From positions 1 through 45,429 of the forward strand of contig UQWP01000022.1 in assembly GCA_900544825.1 (NCBI GenBank): DNA of 45,429 nucleotides, written 5' to 3'. This document shows positions 31,609 through 40,893 of the stretch, piece after piece. The position numbers and the translations under genes are program-made. The stretch is from an uncultured Prevotella sp. (lineage in GTDB: Bacteria; Bacteroidota; Bacteroidia; Bacteroidales; Bacteroidaceae). Below the pieces are notes generated by a model. That model was not told the origin of the DNA and made no database searches. It saw only the letters and a list, made by a program, of their open reading frames with translations. Positions within the stretch are counted from its first letter, which is position 1; each line of letters begins with the position of its first letter.

Positions 31609-34600
31609 TTATTTCTTAGCTTTAATTACGAAGCTGAAGCAGCGGTCCTGATAGTGCATGCGATACTTCTCCATTGGTGAAGCACCCCAACTGTCAATAC
31701 AACCCAGACCGAACTGGCGCTGCTGGATGTGCAACTGTACGAGACCCTTTTCTACCAGGTCGCCGCTGTGCTGTCCCCAGGCATGCTCCTTCTCGATACC
31801 AGCATCCAGATCCTCTACCAGGTAAGGGATGGCGCTGCACTCCATAGGAGCATAGCCCTCGAAGGTGATTCCCTTGCCGGTGGTTGGGTTGAAGATAGAG
31901 AAGTAGCGGATGTCAGTATGGTTACCGCTCTCCTGTGGACGGACGTATGGATAATACTCATCCTTCACATTAGTCTCATACTTTCCGATGAAAGCAGAAG
32001 AGTGACGGTCGATGTAGTTCTCCTCCGGACCTCTACCATAGTACTCCAGCTTAGAGAAAGAAGCAGGCATCTGCAACTGCATACCATAGCGGAACAGATC
32101 AGCTACCTTAGCCTCCTTGTCTGTTGTCATTTTCTCGGTAACAGCCACTTCACCAGCCGCATTGATACGGTAGCGGAGCATCAGCTCAGCCTTCACCTCA
32201 GGCATCTCGAAGTTGGCAGTCAGCACAACGCTGTCCTTGCTCTCACTCTTGTCGAATGACTTCAGGTTCATCTGAGGGTTCTTCCAGACTCTCATCTTCT
32301 TCTGGAGAGAAGCACCGTAGTCGTTGTCGGTAGGAGCACGCCAGAACTCTGGAGTCATGCTCTCACGGAACTTCAACATTGGTTCGCCATCCACATCGAG
32401 GTAATCAATCATACCGGTCTTCTTGCCGATGGTAACCGACATTCTCTCAGCAGAAACCTTCACATAGCTGTTGGTCTCCTCAACCTCTATCTTGCTGCCG
32501 GTATTGGCAGGAGCATCTACCTTGTCGAACTCATATCCGTTGAGTACAATCTGCTGGCGAGCCATCACCTGACCCTTGTCAACCAGCGGCTGGCTTCCAT
32601 CGCTTGCAAAGGCAAAGTTGATGGTGATTTCCTCTGTAGCATGCTCAGCCTCAGCCTTTTCGATGGCACTCTTCAGCGCCTCGCTCTTCACCAGCTTGGT
32701 TGCCTGTGGAGCAATGCCCTTGGTATCAGGAATCGCTACGGTAGTCAACTTCACGCCGTTGGCAAAGAGAGTAGCAGTCAGATTCAGGTCATCGATGTTC
32801 TTGAAGAAGTTCTCGTTATAGACATTGAAAGAACCGTTCTCTGCATCAAAGTCCTTGATCCAGACGTTCTGGAGGACATACTGAATTTCATACGCATGAG
32901 GATTCAGACGGCGGTTAGGAGCGATGATACCGTTGCAGTTGAAGTTGTAGTCGCTGGCCGGATAGCGTCCGTAGTCACCACCATAGGTAAAGATTTCCTT
33001 GCCGGTGACAGGACTCTTGTCACGCAGACCCTGGTCAACGAAGTCCCAGATGTAACCGCCCTGGTACTTAGGATACTTGCGGATCAGATCCCAGTACTCC
33101 TTGAAACCACCCTCAGAGTTACCCATGGCGTGAGCATACTCACACTGGATGTATGGCTTGGTGCCGTTGCTCTTGCAATAGCTCTCGCTCTCCTCGTAAC
33201 CGATGTACATCGGACAGTAGATATCTGTCTTGCTGTCGTATCCGCCACGCTCATACTGCGCAGGACGGGTTGGGTCGCACGCCTTCACCCAGTCGTAAGC
33301 CTTCTCGAAGTTGACGCCGTAGCCGCACTCGTTACCCAAGCTCCATACGATGACGGAAGGATGATTGATGAGCGGCTTCACATTGCCCTCGTTGCGCTCG
33401 ATGTGAGGCACGATGTACTCAGGGAACTTGGCAAGCGACTTCTCGTCGTAGCCCATACCATGAGATTCGAGGTTTGCCTCGGCGGTGATGTAGAGTCCGT
33501 ATTCATCGCAAAGGTCGTACCAGCGTGGGTCGAAAGGATAGTGACTGGTGCGAACGGCGTTGATGTTCAACTGCTTCATGATCTTGATGTCCTGAATCAT
33601 GCGCTCTATGCTCACCACGTAGCCACCGTCAGGATCCATCTCGTGGCGGTCGGCACCCTTCACCAGTACAGGCTGTCCGTTAACGAGCAGCTGTGCGTTC
33701 TTGATCTCCACGTTGCGGAATCCCACCTTCTGCGGAATCACCTCAGCGGCGCCCTGCTTGTTCTTCAGGGTGATGTAAGCCTTATATAAATAAGGTGTCT
33801 CAGCTGTCCAGGCATTTACCTTTGGCACCTTGATGACACCCTGCGCACCAGTAGCCTGTGCAATCTGCTTGCCATCCTTATCACACAAAGTGATGGCAAC
33901 GTCTGTCTTTCCTCCCTTCAAGGAAACCTTGTAGTTCAACACACCATCCTGGTAGTTGTTTTCCAAAGCAGCGTTCAGACGGATGTCAGCAGCATGCAGT
34001 TTCGGACGGGCATAGAGATACACCTCACGGGCGATACCCGTGAAGCGCCAGAAGTCCTGGTCCTCGAAATAAGAACCATCGCACCATCGCATCACCTGCA
34101 TGGCAATAAGGTTCTTTCCCGGCTTGAGATATTTAGAGATATTGAACTCGGCAGCCACCTTGCTGTCCTCGCTGTATCCCACGTACTTGCCGTTCACCCA
34201 GAGAGTCAGGTTACTGGTGGCAGAACCCACGTGGAAATACACATCCTTACCCTTCCAGTCCTTAGGAAGCTCGAACGTACGGCGATAAGAACCCGTATAG
34301 TTGTTGAGCTCGCTGATATAAGGAGGGTTCGGGTCAAACTGAGTTGCCCAGGCATATCCGATGTTCTTATAGGTAGCATCACCATATCCGTTCAACTCAA
34401 ACAAACCAGGCACAGGGAAATCCTTCCACTGTGAGTCATCATACTTCAGAGCAAAGAAGTTGGCAGGACGCTTGTTGTGGTCCTTCACGAAATTAAACTT
34501 CCACATACCTTCCATGGAAAGGTAGTTGGCCGACTTCTTCTTATCAAAACTCTGCGCCTTCTCCAAATTCTCGAATGCGAAGAAATTGGCGCGTCGAGGC

Positions 34601-34722
34601 TCTCGGTTCTGCTGATTGACGTTCACATTCTGCCAGCGAGACTCGCTCTGAGCCAGCGCCCCACTGCTTATGGAAAGCATAGCAAGGCAAAGTGATACAT
34701 TTGCGATGGTTCTGATATTCAT
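31609..34722 (-). CDS. Beta-galactosidase, glycoside hydrolase family 2
   Basis: A 1037-aa exported enzyme of LacZ size. Signal peptide MNIRTIANVSLCLAMLSISS-GALAQ; then the five-domain GH2 layout: sugar-binding domain (with HVGSATSNLTLWVNGKYVG, about 150-168), immunoglobulin-like domain, TIM barrel with acid/base Glu in WSLGNECGYG and nucleophile Glu in YIQCEYAHAMGNS, and a C-terminal beta-galactosidase small-chain domain (YGRGPEENYIDR). It should remove terminal beta-galactose from glycans in the periplasm. It is 52 nt downstream of the GH20 gene, so both form an operon divergent from the ROK regulator. Confidence 0.95.
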   Translation of the reverse strand: MNIRTIANVSLCLAMLSISSGALAQSESRWQNVNVNQQNREPRRANFFAFENLEKAQSFDKKKSANYLSMEGMWKFNFVKDHNKRPANFFALKYDDSQWKDFPVPGLFELNGYGDATYKNIGYAWATQFDPNPPYISELNNYTGSYRRTFELPKDWKGKDVYFHVGSATSNLTLWVNGKYVGYSEDSKVAAEFNISKYLKPGKNLIAMQVMRWCDGSYFEDQDFWRFTGIAREVYLYARPKLHAADIRLNAALENNYQDGVLNYKVSLKGGKTDVAITLCDKDGKQIAQATGAQGVIKVPKVNAWTAETPYLYKAYITLKNKQGAAEVIPQKVGFRNVEIKNAQLLVNGQPVLVKGADRHEMDPDGGYVVSIERMIQDIKIMKQLNINAVRTSHYPFDPRWYDLCDEYGLYITAEANLESHGMGYDEKSLAKFPEYIVPHIERNEGNVKPLINHPSVIVWSLGNECGYGVNFEKAYDWVKACDPTRPAQYERGGYDSKTDIYCPMYIGYEESESYCKSNGTKPYIQCEYAHAMGNSEGGFKEYWDLIRKYPKYQGGYIWDFVDQGLRDKSPVTGKEIFTYGGDYGRYPASDYNFNCNGIIAPNRRLNPHAYEIQYVLQNVWIKDFDAENGSFNVYNENFFKNIDDLNLTATLFANGVKLTTVAIPDTKGIAPQATKLVKSEALKSAIEKAEAEHATEEITINFAFASDGSQPLVDKGQVMARQQIVLNGYEFDKVDAPANTGSKIEVEETNSYVKVSAERMSVTIGKKTGMIDYLDVDGEPMLKFRESMTPEFWRAPTDNDYGASLQKKMRVWKNPQMNLKSFDKSESKDSVVLTANFEMPEVKAELMLRYRINAAGEVAVTEKMTTDKEAKVADLFRYGMQLQMPASFSKLEYYGRGPEENYIDRHSSAFIGKYETNVKDEYYPYVRPQESGNHTDIRYFSIFNPTTGKGITFEGYAPMECSAIPYLVEDLDAGIEKEHAWGQHSGDLVEKGLVQLHIQQRQFGLGCIDSWGASPMEKYRMHYQDRCFSFVIKAKK

Positions 34723-34774
34723 ATTCCTAATCAGCTATTGATATTATTTGTAATCAGTTAATGATGGAATTCAA

Positions 34775-37120
34775 TTATTTGTGGAAATACTGAGTTCCCT
34801 CTACTGAAGTGAACTTCTTCTGATTATCCTTGCGCATTTCGAGGTTGAGGTTGCTCCACCAAGATGGCCATCCACCTACGATATTGCAGAGATAAACGAA
34901 CTTCACTGGGTGCAGACCCTTAGCCAGAGCTACAGCATTGTCGCTGTTGGTACCAGCCTTTACGGCACCCTCGTTGTTGATCACGAGCTTGTTGTCGATC
35001 CAAACCTGCTCCATGCGTGAAGAGAGATAGTAAACACCATCCTCAGGAACATTGATGAATCCCTCAGCAATCGCACCATAGTTGTTGGCACCACGCAGGG
35101 TAGCAGCATCGTCTGGCTGGCTCACCTTCATCTTGTTCAGGTTGGTAACAGTACCGCAGTCCTGCCACTCAGCATCAGCCCAGTTCAACTGGTCAACCCT
35201 CAGGAAGTTACCCTTCACACGGCGCAGCTGCAAGCCAGCCTTGGTATCGCTTACATTCACAGCAGGAGCATAGTTCTGCTTCTCTACGTCGATGGTTCTC
35301 ACCTTGCTCATCTTGCCAGAAGGCAATACGGTAGCAATCTTGATGGTCATATTGCCGCTCACCTTGATAGGCTCGGTATAGACAGCAGAAGCTGGAGTTG
35401 GAGTAGTACCATCCAAGGTATAAACCATCTTCACCGGACGTGAAGTCTGGAAGGTAACTACGGTATCCTTGGTAATCACTACCTTGTCGCAGGAACCGTA
35501 TGGCTGCTCAGGCAATGGGATATGATAACGTACGTGGCGCTCATCCAGGCGGACGCTGTTGGCATCTACACGACGGGCGAAGTCTGTGAAGTTCTTCTTC
35601 TTGGCTGGTGACCATGCAATCTCAGCGAGAGCGAGAGAGCGAGGATACATCTGATACTCCATCTTGGCGTTGGTGTACATATACTCCGACCAATTGTTGC
35701 ACTGCACACCGAGGATATGCTTCTCCAGACCCAGAGACTTGATGGTATCAGGCACAGGCTCATAGTTATAAGTCTTTGAGAGATAAGCAGGAGAACTAGC
35801 AATAGTAACCGGCTCAATCTTGTAGTCGCCCTGATAGTGGTCGAGATACAAACCGCCGCTACCAGGAGTCATGATCACGTCATGCTTCTGCAAAGCAGCC
35901 GAAATACCTCCGGAAGTACCACGCCAAGACATCACGGTAGCATCAGGACTCAAACCACCTTCGAGAATCTCATCCCAACCGATGATCTTTCTGTCGTACT
36001 TAGCCAGCATCTTCTCCATGCGCTTGATTACGTAGCTCTGGAGTCTTTCCTCGGCAGAGTGCTTGCCGTCAGCCTGCAATCCTTCAGCCTCGATACGCTT
36101 CTGGCAATTAGGACAGTTCTTCCAGCTGGTCTTAGGGCACTCGTCTCCACCGATGTGGAAATACTTGCCAGGGAAGAGAGGCACCACCTCGCGAACGACA
36201 TCCTCCAGGAAGCGGAACATATCTTCCTTACCCGGACACATCACGATATCCTCAACACCCCAAACCATTCTAGGAGTCCACTGCTCGCCCTTGCAGGAGA
36301 GAGATGGATAAGCAGCGATTGCTGCCATCATGTGGCCAGGAAGGTCGATTTCAGGAATCACGGTGATGTAGCGCTTGGCTGCATAAGCCACGATGTCCTT
36401 GATTTCCTCCTGTGTATAGAAACCGCCATAGGTAGAGCCGTCACCCTGGAGGCGATAGCCGCCAATGGAAGTCAGCTCTGGATATTTCTTGATTTCGATA
36501 CGCCAGCCCTGGTCCTCGGTGAGGTGGAAGTGCATGGTGTTTACCTTGAACATAGACATGATGTCGAGCTGCTTCTTCACGTTCTCTACGGTGATGAAGT
36601 GACGGCATGGATCGAGATGGAAGCCACGGTATCCGAAGCGAGGCGCATCCTGGATGTCACAGCACTGAGCCACCCACTTCACGCCGCTCACCTTGGTAGC
36701 ACTCTCCACCTGTGCAGGCAGCAGCTGCATGAAGCTCTGCATACCATAGAAAGCACCCTTTCCGGTCTTCGCCTTGATTACTACGCCCTTGCTGGTAACG
36801 GTCAGGCGATAGCCTTCTTCAGCCATCTTCATGGAAGGAGATATCTGGATAGAGATATTTCCCTTCTTTCCGCCTACGGTTACATCATAGCCGGTAGATG
36901 CCTTCAGCTTATCAGCCATATACTCTGCGATGTTCTTGCCATCCGCAGTCTGATAAGAGATGACTACCTTTTGAGGCAATACAAACTCACCCTTCTGCAC
37001 CTGTGTTTTCACCGGCACAGGGATAATATTAATATCTGCAGCTACAGCCTGAGTTGAGACTCCCCCCAACATCGCTACGCAAGCTGCCAACGAACCTAAG
37101 AATTGATTGATTTTCTTCAT
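34775..37120 (-). CDS. Beta-N-acetylhexosaminidase, glycoside hydrolase family 20
   Basis: A 781-aa exported enzyme: signal peptide MKKINQFLGSLAACVAMLGG..., a GH20b-like N-terminal domain (about 30-155), and a TIM barrel with the catalytic Asp-Glu pair in YFHIGGDECPKTSW. A chitobiase C-terminal-like segment (TLDGTTPT) follows, then a PA14-like beta domain at the end (SRMEQVWIDNKLVINNEG). It removes terminal beta-GlcNAc or GalNAc in the periplasm by substrate-assisted catalysis. With the galactosidase and the sulfatases it fits stepwise trimming of sulfated host glycans. Confidence 0.95.
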   Translation of the reverse strand: MKKINQFLGSLAACVAMLGGVSTQAVAADINIIPVPVKTQVQKGEFVLPQKVVISYQTADGKNIAEYMADKLKASTGYDVTVGGKKGNISIQISPSMKMAEEGYRLTVTSKGVVIKAKTGKGAFYGMQSFMQLLPAQVESATKVSGVKWVAQCCDIQDAPRFGYRGFHLDPCRHFITVENVKKQLDIMSMFKVNTMHFHLTEDQGWRIEIKKYPELTSIGGYRLQGDGSTYGGFYTQEEIKDIVAYAAKRYITVIPEIDLPGHMMAAIAAYPSLSCKGEQWTPRMVWGVEDIVMCPGKEDMFRFLEDVVREVVPLFPGKYFHIGGDECPKTSWKNCPNCQKRIEAEGLQADGKHSAEERLQSYVIKRMEKMLAKYDRKIIGWDEILEGGLSPDATVMSWRGTSGGISAALQKHDVIMTPGSGGLYLDHYQGDYKIEPVTIASSPAYLSKTYNYEPVPDTIKSLGLEKHILGVQCNNWSEYMYTNAKMEYQMYPRSLALAEIAWSPAKKKNFTDFARRVDANSVRLDERHVRYHIPLPEQPYGSCDKVVITKDTVVTFQTSRPVKMVYTLDGTTPTPASAVYTEPIKVSGNMTIKIATVLPSGKMSKVRTIDVEKQNYAPAVNVSDTKAGLQLRRVKGNFLRVDQLNWADAEWQDCGTVTNLNKMKVSQPDDAATLRGANNYGAIAEGFINVPEDGVYYLSSRMEQVWIDNKLVINNEGAVKAGTNSDNAVALAKGLHPVKFVYLCNIVGGWPSWWSNLNLEMRKDNQKKFTSVEGTQYFHK

Positions 37121-37604
37121 ATAAAGTTGAATATTGTGTTAGTTGCAATGATTGCCCCCAGCTTTTTTAGGGCTGGAAGGCAAAGAAGATATATATTAAT
37201 GTTAGTTAGAAACCTCGATAATAATATCTTTTATTTTTAGTTGAATACTTAATAAAATATTTTATTTTGCAAAGATACGTCTTTTATTAATTAGTTCCAT
37301 CATTTTTAGGTTAATAAATCTAAAACGCTTTTATTTTTTTAGTTTATTGACAAGAAGCGGCCATTAATAAGTGTCGTTCTTACTATTATATCAGTCAGTT
37401 ATGGCTACGTAGGGTTGATCTGTTGAAGAAAGGGTTGCAGATAAAATCACTCTTATGTCTCTATATATAAATAGGTATAATACTAAATCACGAAGCTCCG
37501 AAGAGGAAATTTGCATAAAAATAGCCCAAATTAAGTTTTATTAACTCAGAAATCATTGTACCAAACTTAAAAAAGAGTATCTTTGCAACAAAAAAATTTT
37601 AGTT
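37121..37604. promoter_or_regulatory. Divergent regulatory region between GH20/GH2 and ROK genes
   Basis: A 484-bp A/T-rich gap without a gene. For the - strand operon there is TATCTTTG at 37270-37277. Next to it, over the expected start of transcription, lies a perfect 16-bp palindrome AATAAAATATTTTATT (37251-37266), a candidate operator. For the + strand ROK gene there is TATCTTTG at 37578-37585 with TTG 19 nt upstream. The middle (about 37340-37550) shows nothing I can name. Confidence 0.55.
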
Positions 37605-38813
37605 ATGGCTAAAGACATAATAAAATATATTAAGAACATCAATCAAAAACCTTCTGTTCCTAGACGACTATTAGAGCAGTTTATAGCGAAGGGCGCTTCT
37701 ACCATACCTGAATTATCAAAGGGTATAGGGGTAAGCCTCCCGACGACAACGAACGCTCTGAATGAACTGATGGGACAGGGACTTGTTAGGGAGATCGGTA
37801 AGAAAGCCGATTCCGCTGGCCGAATCCCGATGGTTTACGACCTGAAACCTACCGCAGGTTACTTTGTTGGTGTGAACCCGGAAATGGACTGCCTCGCCTT
37901 GGCAGCGAGCGACTTCTGTGGCAATCTGATCACGGAGAAGCAGAAAGTTCCTTATGTGTATGAGAATACGCCTGAGAGCCTTGCCGAGATGGGAAAGATT
38001 ATTAATGTCTTTATCGACAATCTACCTATTAAAAGAGAAGAAATCCTGGAAGTTTGCGTCAACGTGGCGGAACGAGTGAGACCTCTGGAAGGGAGAGCTT
38101 ACAATATGTTCAATTTCCTGGAAGAACCTCTGGCTGAGAAGCTCACCGAACTGTTGGAGCTTCCAACCTGCATCGAGAACGATACCCGCAGTATGACCTA
38201 CGGAGAGTTTATCAAAGGATGCTGTAAAGGTAAGAAAGATGTCATCTTCGTCAACGTATGTTGGGGTTTGGGCATTGGAATCATCATCGACGGCAAGCTG
38301 TACTACGGCAAGTCGGGATATTCTGGAGAGTTCGGTCACATGACCGCCTACAACAACAACATCATCTGCCACTGCGGCAAGATTGGCTGCGTGGAGACGG
38401 AAGTGTCAGGCAGAGCACTCAAGAGAAAACTAACGGAGAATATCCTGGCAGGCAAGCCATCCATTCTCTCAGACAAGGTACTCAACAAGAAAGAGAAGCT
38501 CACGCTGGAAGACATCATAGATGCCATCGCAAAGGAAGATGTACTGAGCCTCGCCACCCTGCAACACATCGCAGATGAGTTAGGCAAGCAACTGGCAGGC
38601 ATCATTAACATATTCAACCCAGAGATGCTGGTCATCGGCGGAGAAATGTCTGTCACAGGCGATTATCTCACCCTGCCAGTGAATATGGGAATCAAGAAGT
38701 ATTCGCTCAACATTATGAACGAAGATTCACAAATCGTCACTTCTGAGCTGAAAGACCAGGCCGGTGTCATCGGAGCATGTCTGATAGCTCGACAGAAGTT
38801 GCTTACAATATAA
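37605..38813 (+). CDS. ROK family transcriptional regulator
   Basis: A 402-aa protein. N-terminal winged helix (about 15-75; STIPELSKGIGVSLPTTTNAL), then a ROK sugar-kinase-like domain: FVNVCWGLGIGIIIDGKLYYG, split here as FVNVCWGLGIGI and IDGKLYYG, GYSGEFGHM, and the zinc motif CHCGKIGCVE. This is the NagC/XylR type: DNA binding relieved by a sugar or sugar phosphate. Lying divergent to GH20/GH2 and ahead of sulfatase genes, it probably senses a product of hexosamine or galactose release and controls these genes. The ligand is inferred only from context. Confidence 0.92.
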   Translation: MAKDIIKYIKNINQKPSVPRRLLEQFIAKGASTIPELSKGIGVSLPTTTNALNELMGQGLVREIGKKADSAGRIPMVYDLKPTAGYFVGVNPEMDCLALAASDFCGNLITEKQKVPYVYENTPESLAEMGKIINVFIDNLPIKREEILEVCVNVAERVRPLEGRAYNMFNFLEEPLAEKLTELLELPTCIENDTRSMTYGEFIKGCCKGKKDVIFVNVCWGLGIGIIIDGKLYYGKSGYSGEFGHMTAYNNNIICHCGKIGCVETEVSGRALKRKLTENILAGKPSILSDKVLNKKEKLTLEDIIDAIAKEDVLSLATLQHIADELGKQLAGIINIFNPEMLVIGGEMSVTGDYLTLPVNMGIKKYSLNIMNEDSQIVTSELKDQAGVIGACLIARQKLLTI

Positions 38814-39048
38814 AACCTATCACGACTAGCGGCATCAGCATCGTCTTAGGCGGTGCAGAACAGATGCCCATATATCAACATTATCCGCTGCATTCTAGCT
38901 TTTAGCTTGATGACAAAAAATGCAAATATTACTACACCTATATGAGAACAATTTAAAATTGACCTATGACACAAAGGGGCAAATTGTAGTTTGCAGCAAA
39001 TCTGAGTTCAAAGTTACTTCCTTGTAAGGGGGTAATGATATGAATTAC
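38814..39048. other. Intergenic stretch without recognised gene
   Basis: The gap between the ROK gene and the first sulfatase is 334 bp, ending with the hairpin at 39049-39082. In this part I see no convincing promoter box and no coding sequence; a leader or small RNA ending at the hairpin cannot be excluded. Confidence 0.35.
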
Positions 39049-39082
39049 GAGGGTGCGCCACTCGTTGGCGCCCCTCTTTTTG
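39049..39082 (+). terminator. Intrinsic terminator before the sulfatase genes
   Basis: GAGGGTGCGCCA / TGGCGCCCCTC pair with one bulged T around a short loop, followed by TTTTTGG. It lies 236 nt after the ROK stop and 66 nt before the first sulfatase, so it could end ROK transcripts or a short leader RNA. Confidence 0.65.
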
Positions 39083-39147
39083 GTATTTTATCAATCTACT
39101 CGCATTATCAACAATTCATTCATTATTAACTATATATCACCAGAATC

Positions 39148-40833
39148 ATGATGAATAACAACCGAAATCAACTCAATCGTTCATTACTGGCATTTGCTGC
39201 CTTGCAGGTAATGCCGCTGTCGCTCTTCGCTCAGGGAGAACGACCAAACATCTTGTACATTATGTGTGATGACCATGCCATGCAAGCCATCAGCGCATAC
39301 GGTAGCCCAATCTCCAAATTGGCACCAACACCTAACATCGACCGCCTAGCTGAAAGGGGAATGAAATTCAACGAGGCTTTCGTGGAGAACTCTCTCTCTA
39401 CTCCAAGCCGTGCATGCCTGATGACGGGTCTTTACAGTCACCAGAACGGACAGCGCCAGCTTGCCGAGGGTATCGACTCTACCAAGACCTTCTTCTCAGA
39501 ACTGCTGCAGGGGGCAGGCTATTCTACTGCCGTTGTGGGCAAGTGGCACATGTCCTGCAGTCCCAAGGGATTCGACTACTATCATGTTCTGGATGACCAG
39601 GGACAGTACTACAACCCAACCTTCGCTTCTACCGGACAGTATGGTAACTTCAAGCAAGAGATGGGGTACGCCACCGACCTCATCACCGACCATGCCATCG
39701 AGTATCTGAACAACCGCGACAAGAACAAGCCATTCTGTCTGCTGGTTCACCACAAGGCACCTCACCGTCTCTGGATGCCTAACACCAAGTATGTAAGCAA
39801 GTATGCCAACGTCAACTTCCCGTTGCCAGAGACTTTCTGGGATGATTACGCAACCCGTGGTTCTGCTGCATCTACCCAGAAGATGTCTATCGACAAGTAT
39901 ATGGAGATGGTACGCGACCTGAAGGTTCCTGAGATGTACGATCCTTCTACTCCAGAGGGAAGAGATTCCTATGCCGGACTGATGGGCGAGATGAACCGCA
40001 TGACTCCACAGCAGCGTGCCATCATCGATGCCTACTACATGCCAAGAAACCGTGAGTTCCTGAGCAAGAACCTGACTGGCAAGGAGTTGATCGAGTGGAA
40101 ATACCAGAACTACATCCGCGACTACATGGCTGTGATTGCCTCAGTAGATGAGAGTGTGGGCAGACTGCTGGAATATCTCGACAAGAACAACCTCACCGAC
40201 AACACCATCATCGTCTATACATCCGACCAGGGATTCTATATGGGCGAACACGGCTGGTTCGACAAGCGATTCATGTACGAGGAATCGTTCCATACCCCGC
40301 TCATCATCAGCTATCCTAAGCACATCAAGGAAGGCAGCGAGTGCAACCAGATGGTTCAGAACATCGACTTCGCACCTACCTTCCTCGACCTGGCTGGTTT
40401 GCAGAAGCCAAAATACATGCCTGGCACTTCACTCCAGCCTCTGTTTGCCGGAGCACCAGTCAAGAAGTGGCGCAAGAGCCTGTACTATCATTATTATGAT
40501 TACCCTACCTATCACCTTGTCCGCAAGCACGATGGTGTGCGCACCGAGCGCTACAAGCTGATTCACTTCTACGGCAAGGGTGGCGAGAGAGCCGTGGTAG
40601 AAAACAAGTACCAGGGTCAGCCAGGTACAAGAGAGAACAACTGCTTCAATGCCCTCAAGTCTATCAATTACTTCACCGATGATGCCGACATCGACTACTG
40701 GGAGTTGTATGATATCAAGAGCGACCCTAACGAGCTGAACAATATCTACGGCAAGCCAGGCACTCAGAAGATTGAGAAGGAACTGAAGAAGTTGCTCGCC
40801 AACTACCGCAAGAATCTGAAAGTAGATGAGTAG
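39148..40833 (+). CDS. Sulfatase 1 (S1 family, possible GlcNAc-6-O-sulfatase)
   Basis: A 561-aa exported sulfatase: signal peptide ending in LFAQ, metal-binding DD in YIMCDDHAMQ, active-site motif S-T-P-S-R (in SLSTPSRACLMTG), GKWH, and TSDQGFYMGEHGW near the second metal site. The active-site residue is Ser, so it needs oxidation to formylglycine by the radical SAM maturase encoded at 42478. The DDHAMQAISAYG start and GEHGW segment recall gut Bacteroides sulfatases acting on 6-O-sulfated GlcNAc, but I cannot verify the subfamily. The last 21 bp including the stop are repeated in tandem right after the gene. Confidence 0.9.
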   Translation: MMNNNRNQLNRSLLAFAALQVMPLSLFAQGERPNILYIMCDDHAMQAISAYGSPISKLAPTPNIDRLAERGMKFNEAFVENSLSTPSRACLMTGLYSHQNGQRQLAEGIDSTKTFFSELLQGAGYSTAVVGKWHMSCSPKGFDYYHVLDDQGQYYNPTFASTGQYGNFKQEMGYATDLITDHAIEYLNNRDKNKPFCLLVHHKAPHRLWMPNTKYVSKYANVNFPLPETFWDDYATRGSAASTQKMSIDKYMEMVRDLKVPEMYDPSTPEGRDSYAGLMGEMNRMTPQQRAIIDAYYMPRNREFLSKNLTGKELIEWKYQNYIRDYMAVIASVDESVGRLLEYLDKNNLTDNTIIVYTSDQGFYMGEHGWFDKRFMYEESFHTPLIISYPKHIKEGSECNQMVQNIDFAPTFLDLAGLQKPKYMPGTSLQPLFAGAPVKKWRKSLYYHYYDYPTYHLVRKHDGVRTERYKLIHFYGKGGERAVVENKYQGQPGTRENNCFNALKSINYFTDDADIDYWELYDIKSDPNELNNIYGKPGTQKIEKELKKLLANYRKNLKVDE

Positions 40834-40874
40834 AATCTGAAAGTAGAAGAATAGATTCTGAATATAGATAATAG
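40813..40874 (+). repeat. Tandem copies of the sulfatase 1 3' end
   Basis: Three imperfect units of 20-21 bp, each ending in TAG: 40813-40833 (the gene end), 40834-40854 and 40855-40874. The first two differ at two positions. It looks like replication slippage at the gene terminus and gives backup stop codons. Confidence 0.7.
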
Positions 40875-40893
40875 AATCAAAAAACAGATTTAT

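Noticed and set aside
39040..39129. 29-codon reading frame starting MNYEGAPLVGAPL behind AAGGGGG
   Set aside because: It runs straight through the terminator hairpin at 39049-39082, and its repeated GAPL comes from the two hairpin arms, so it is unlikely to be coding.
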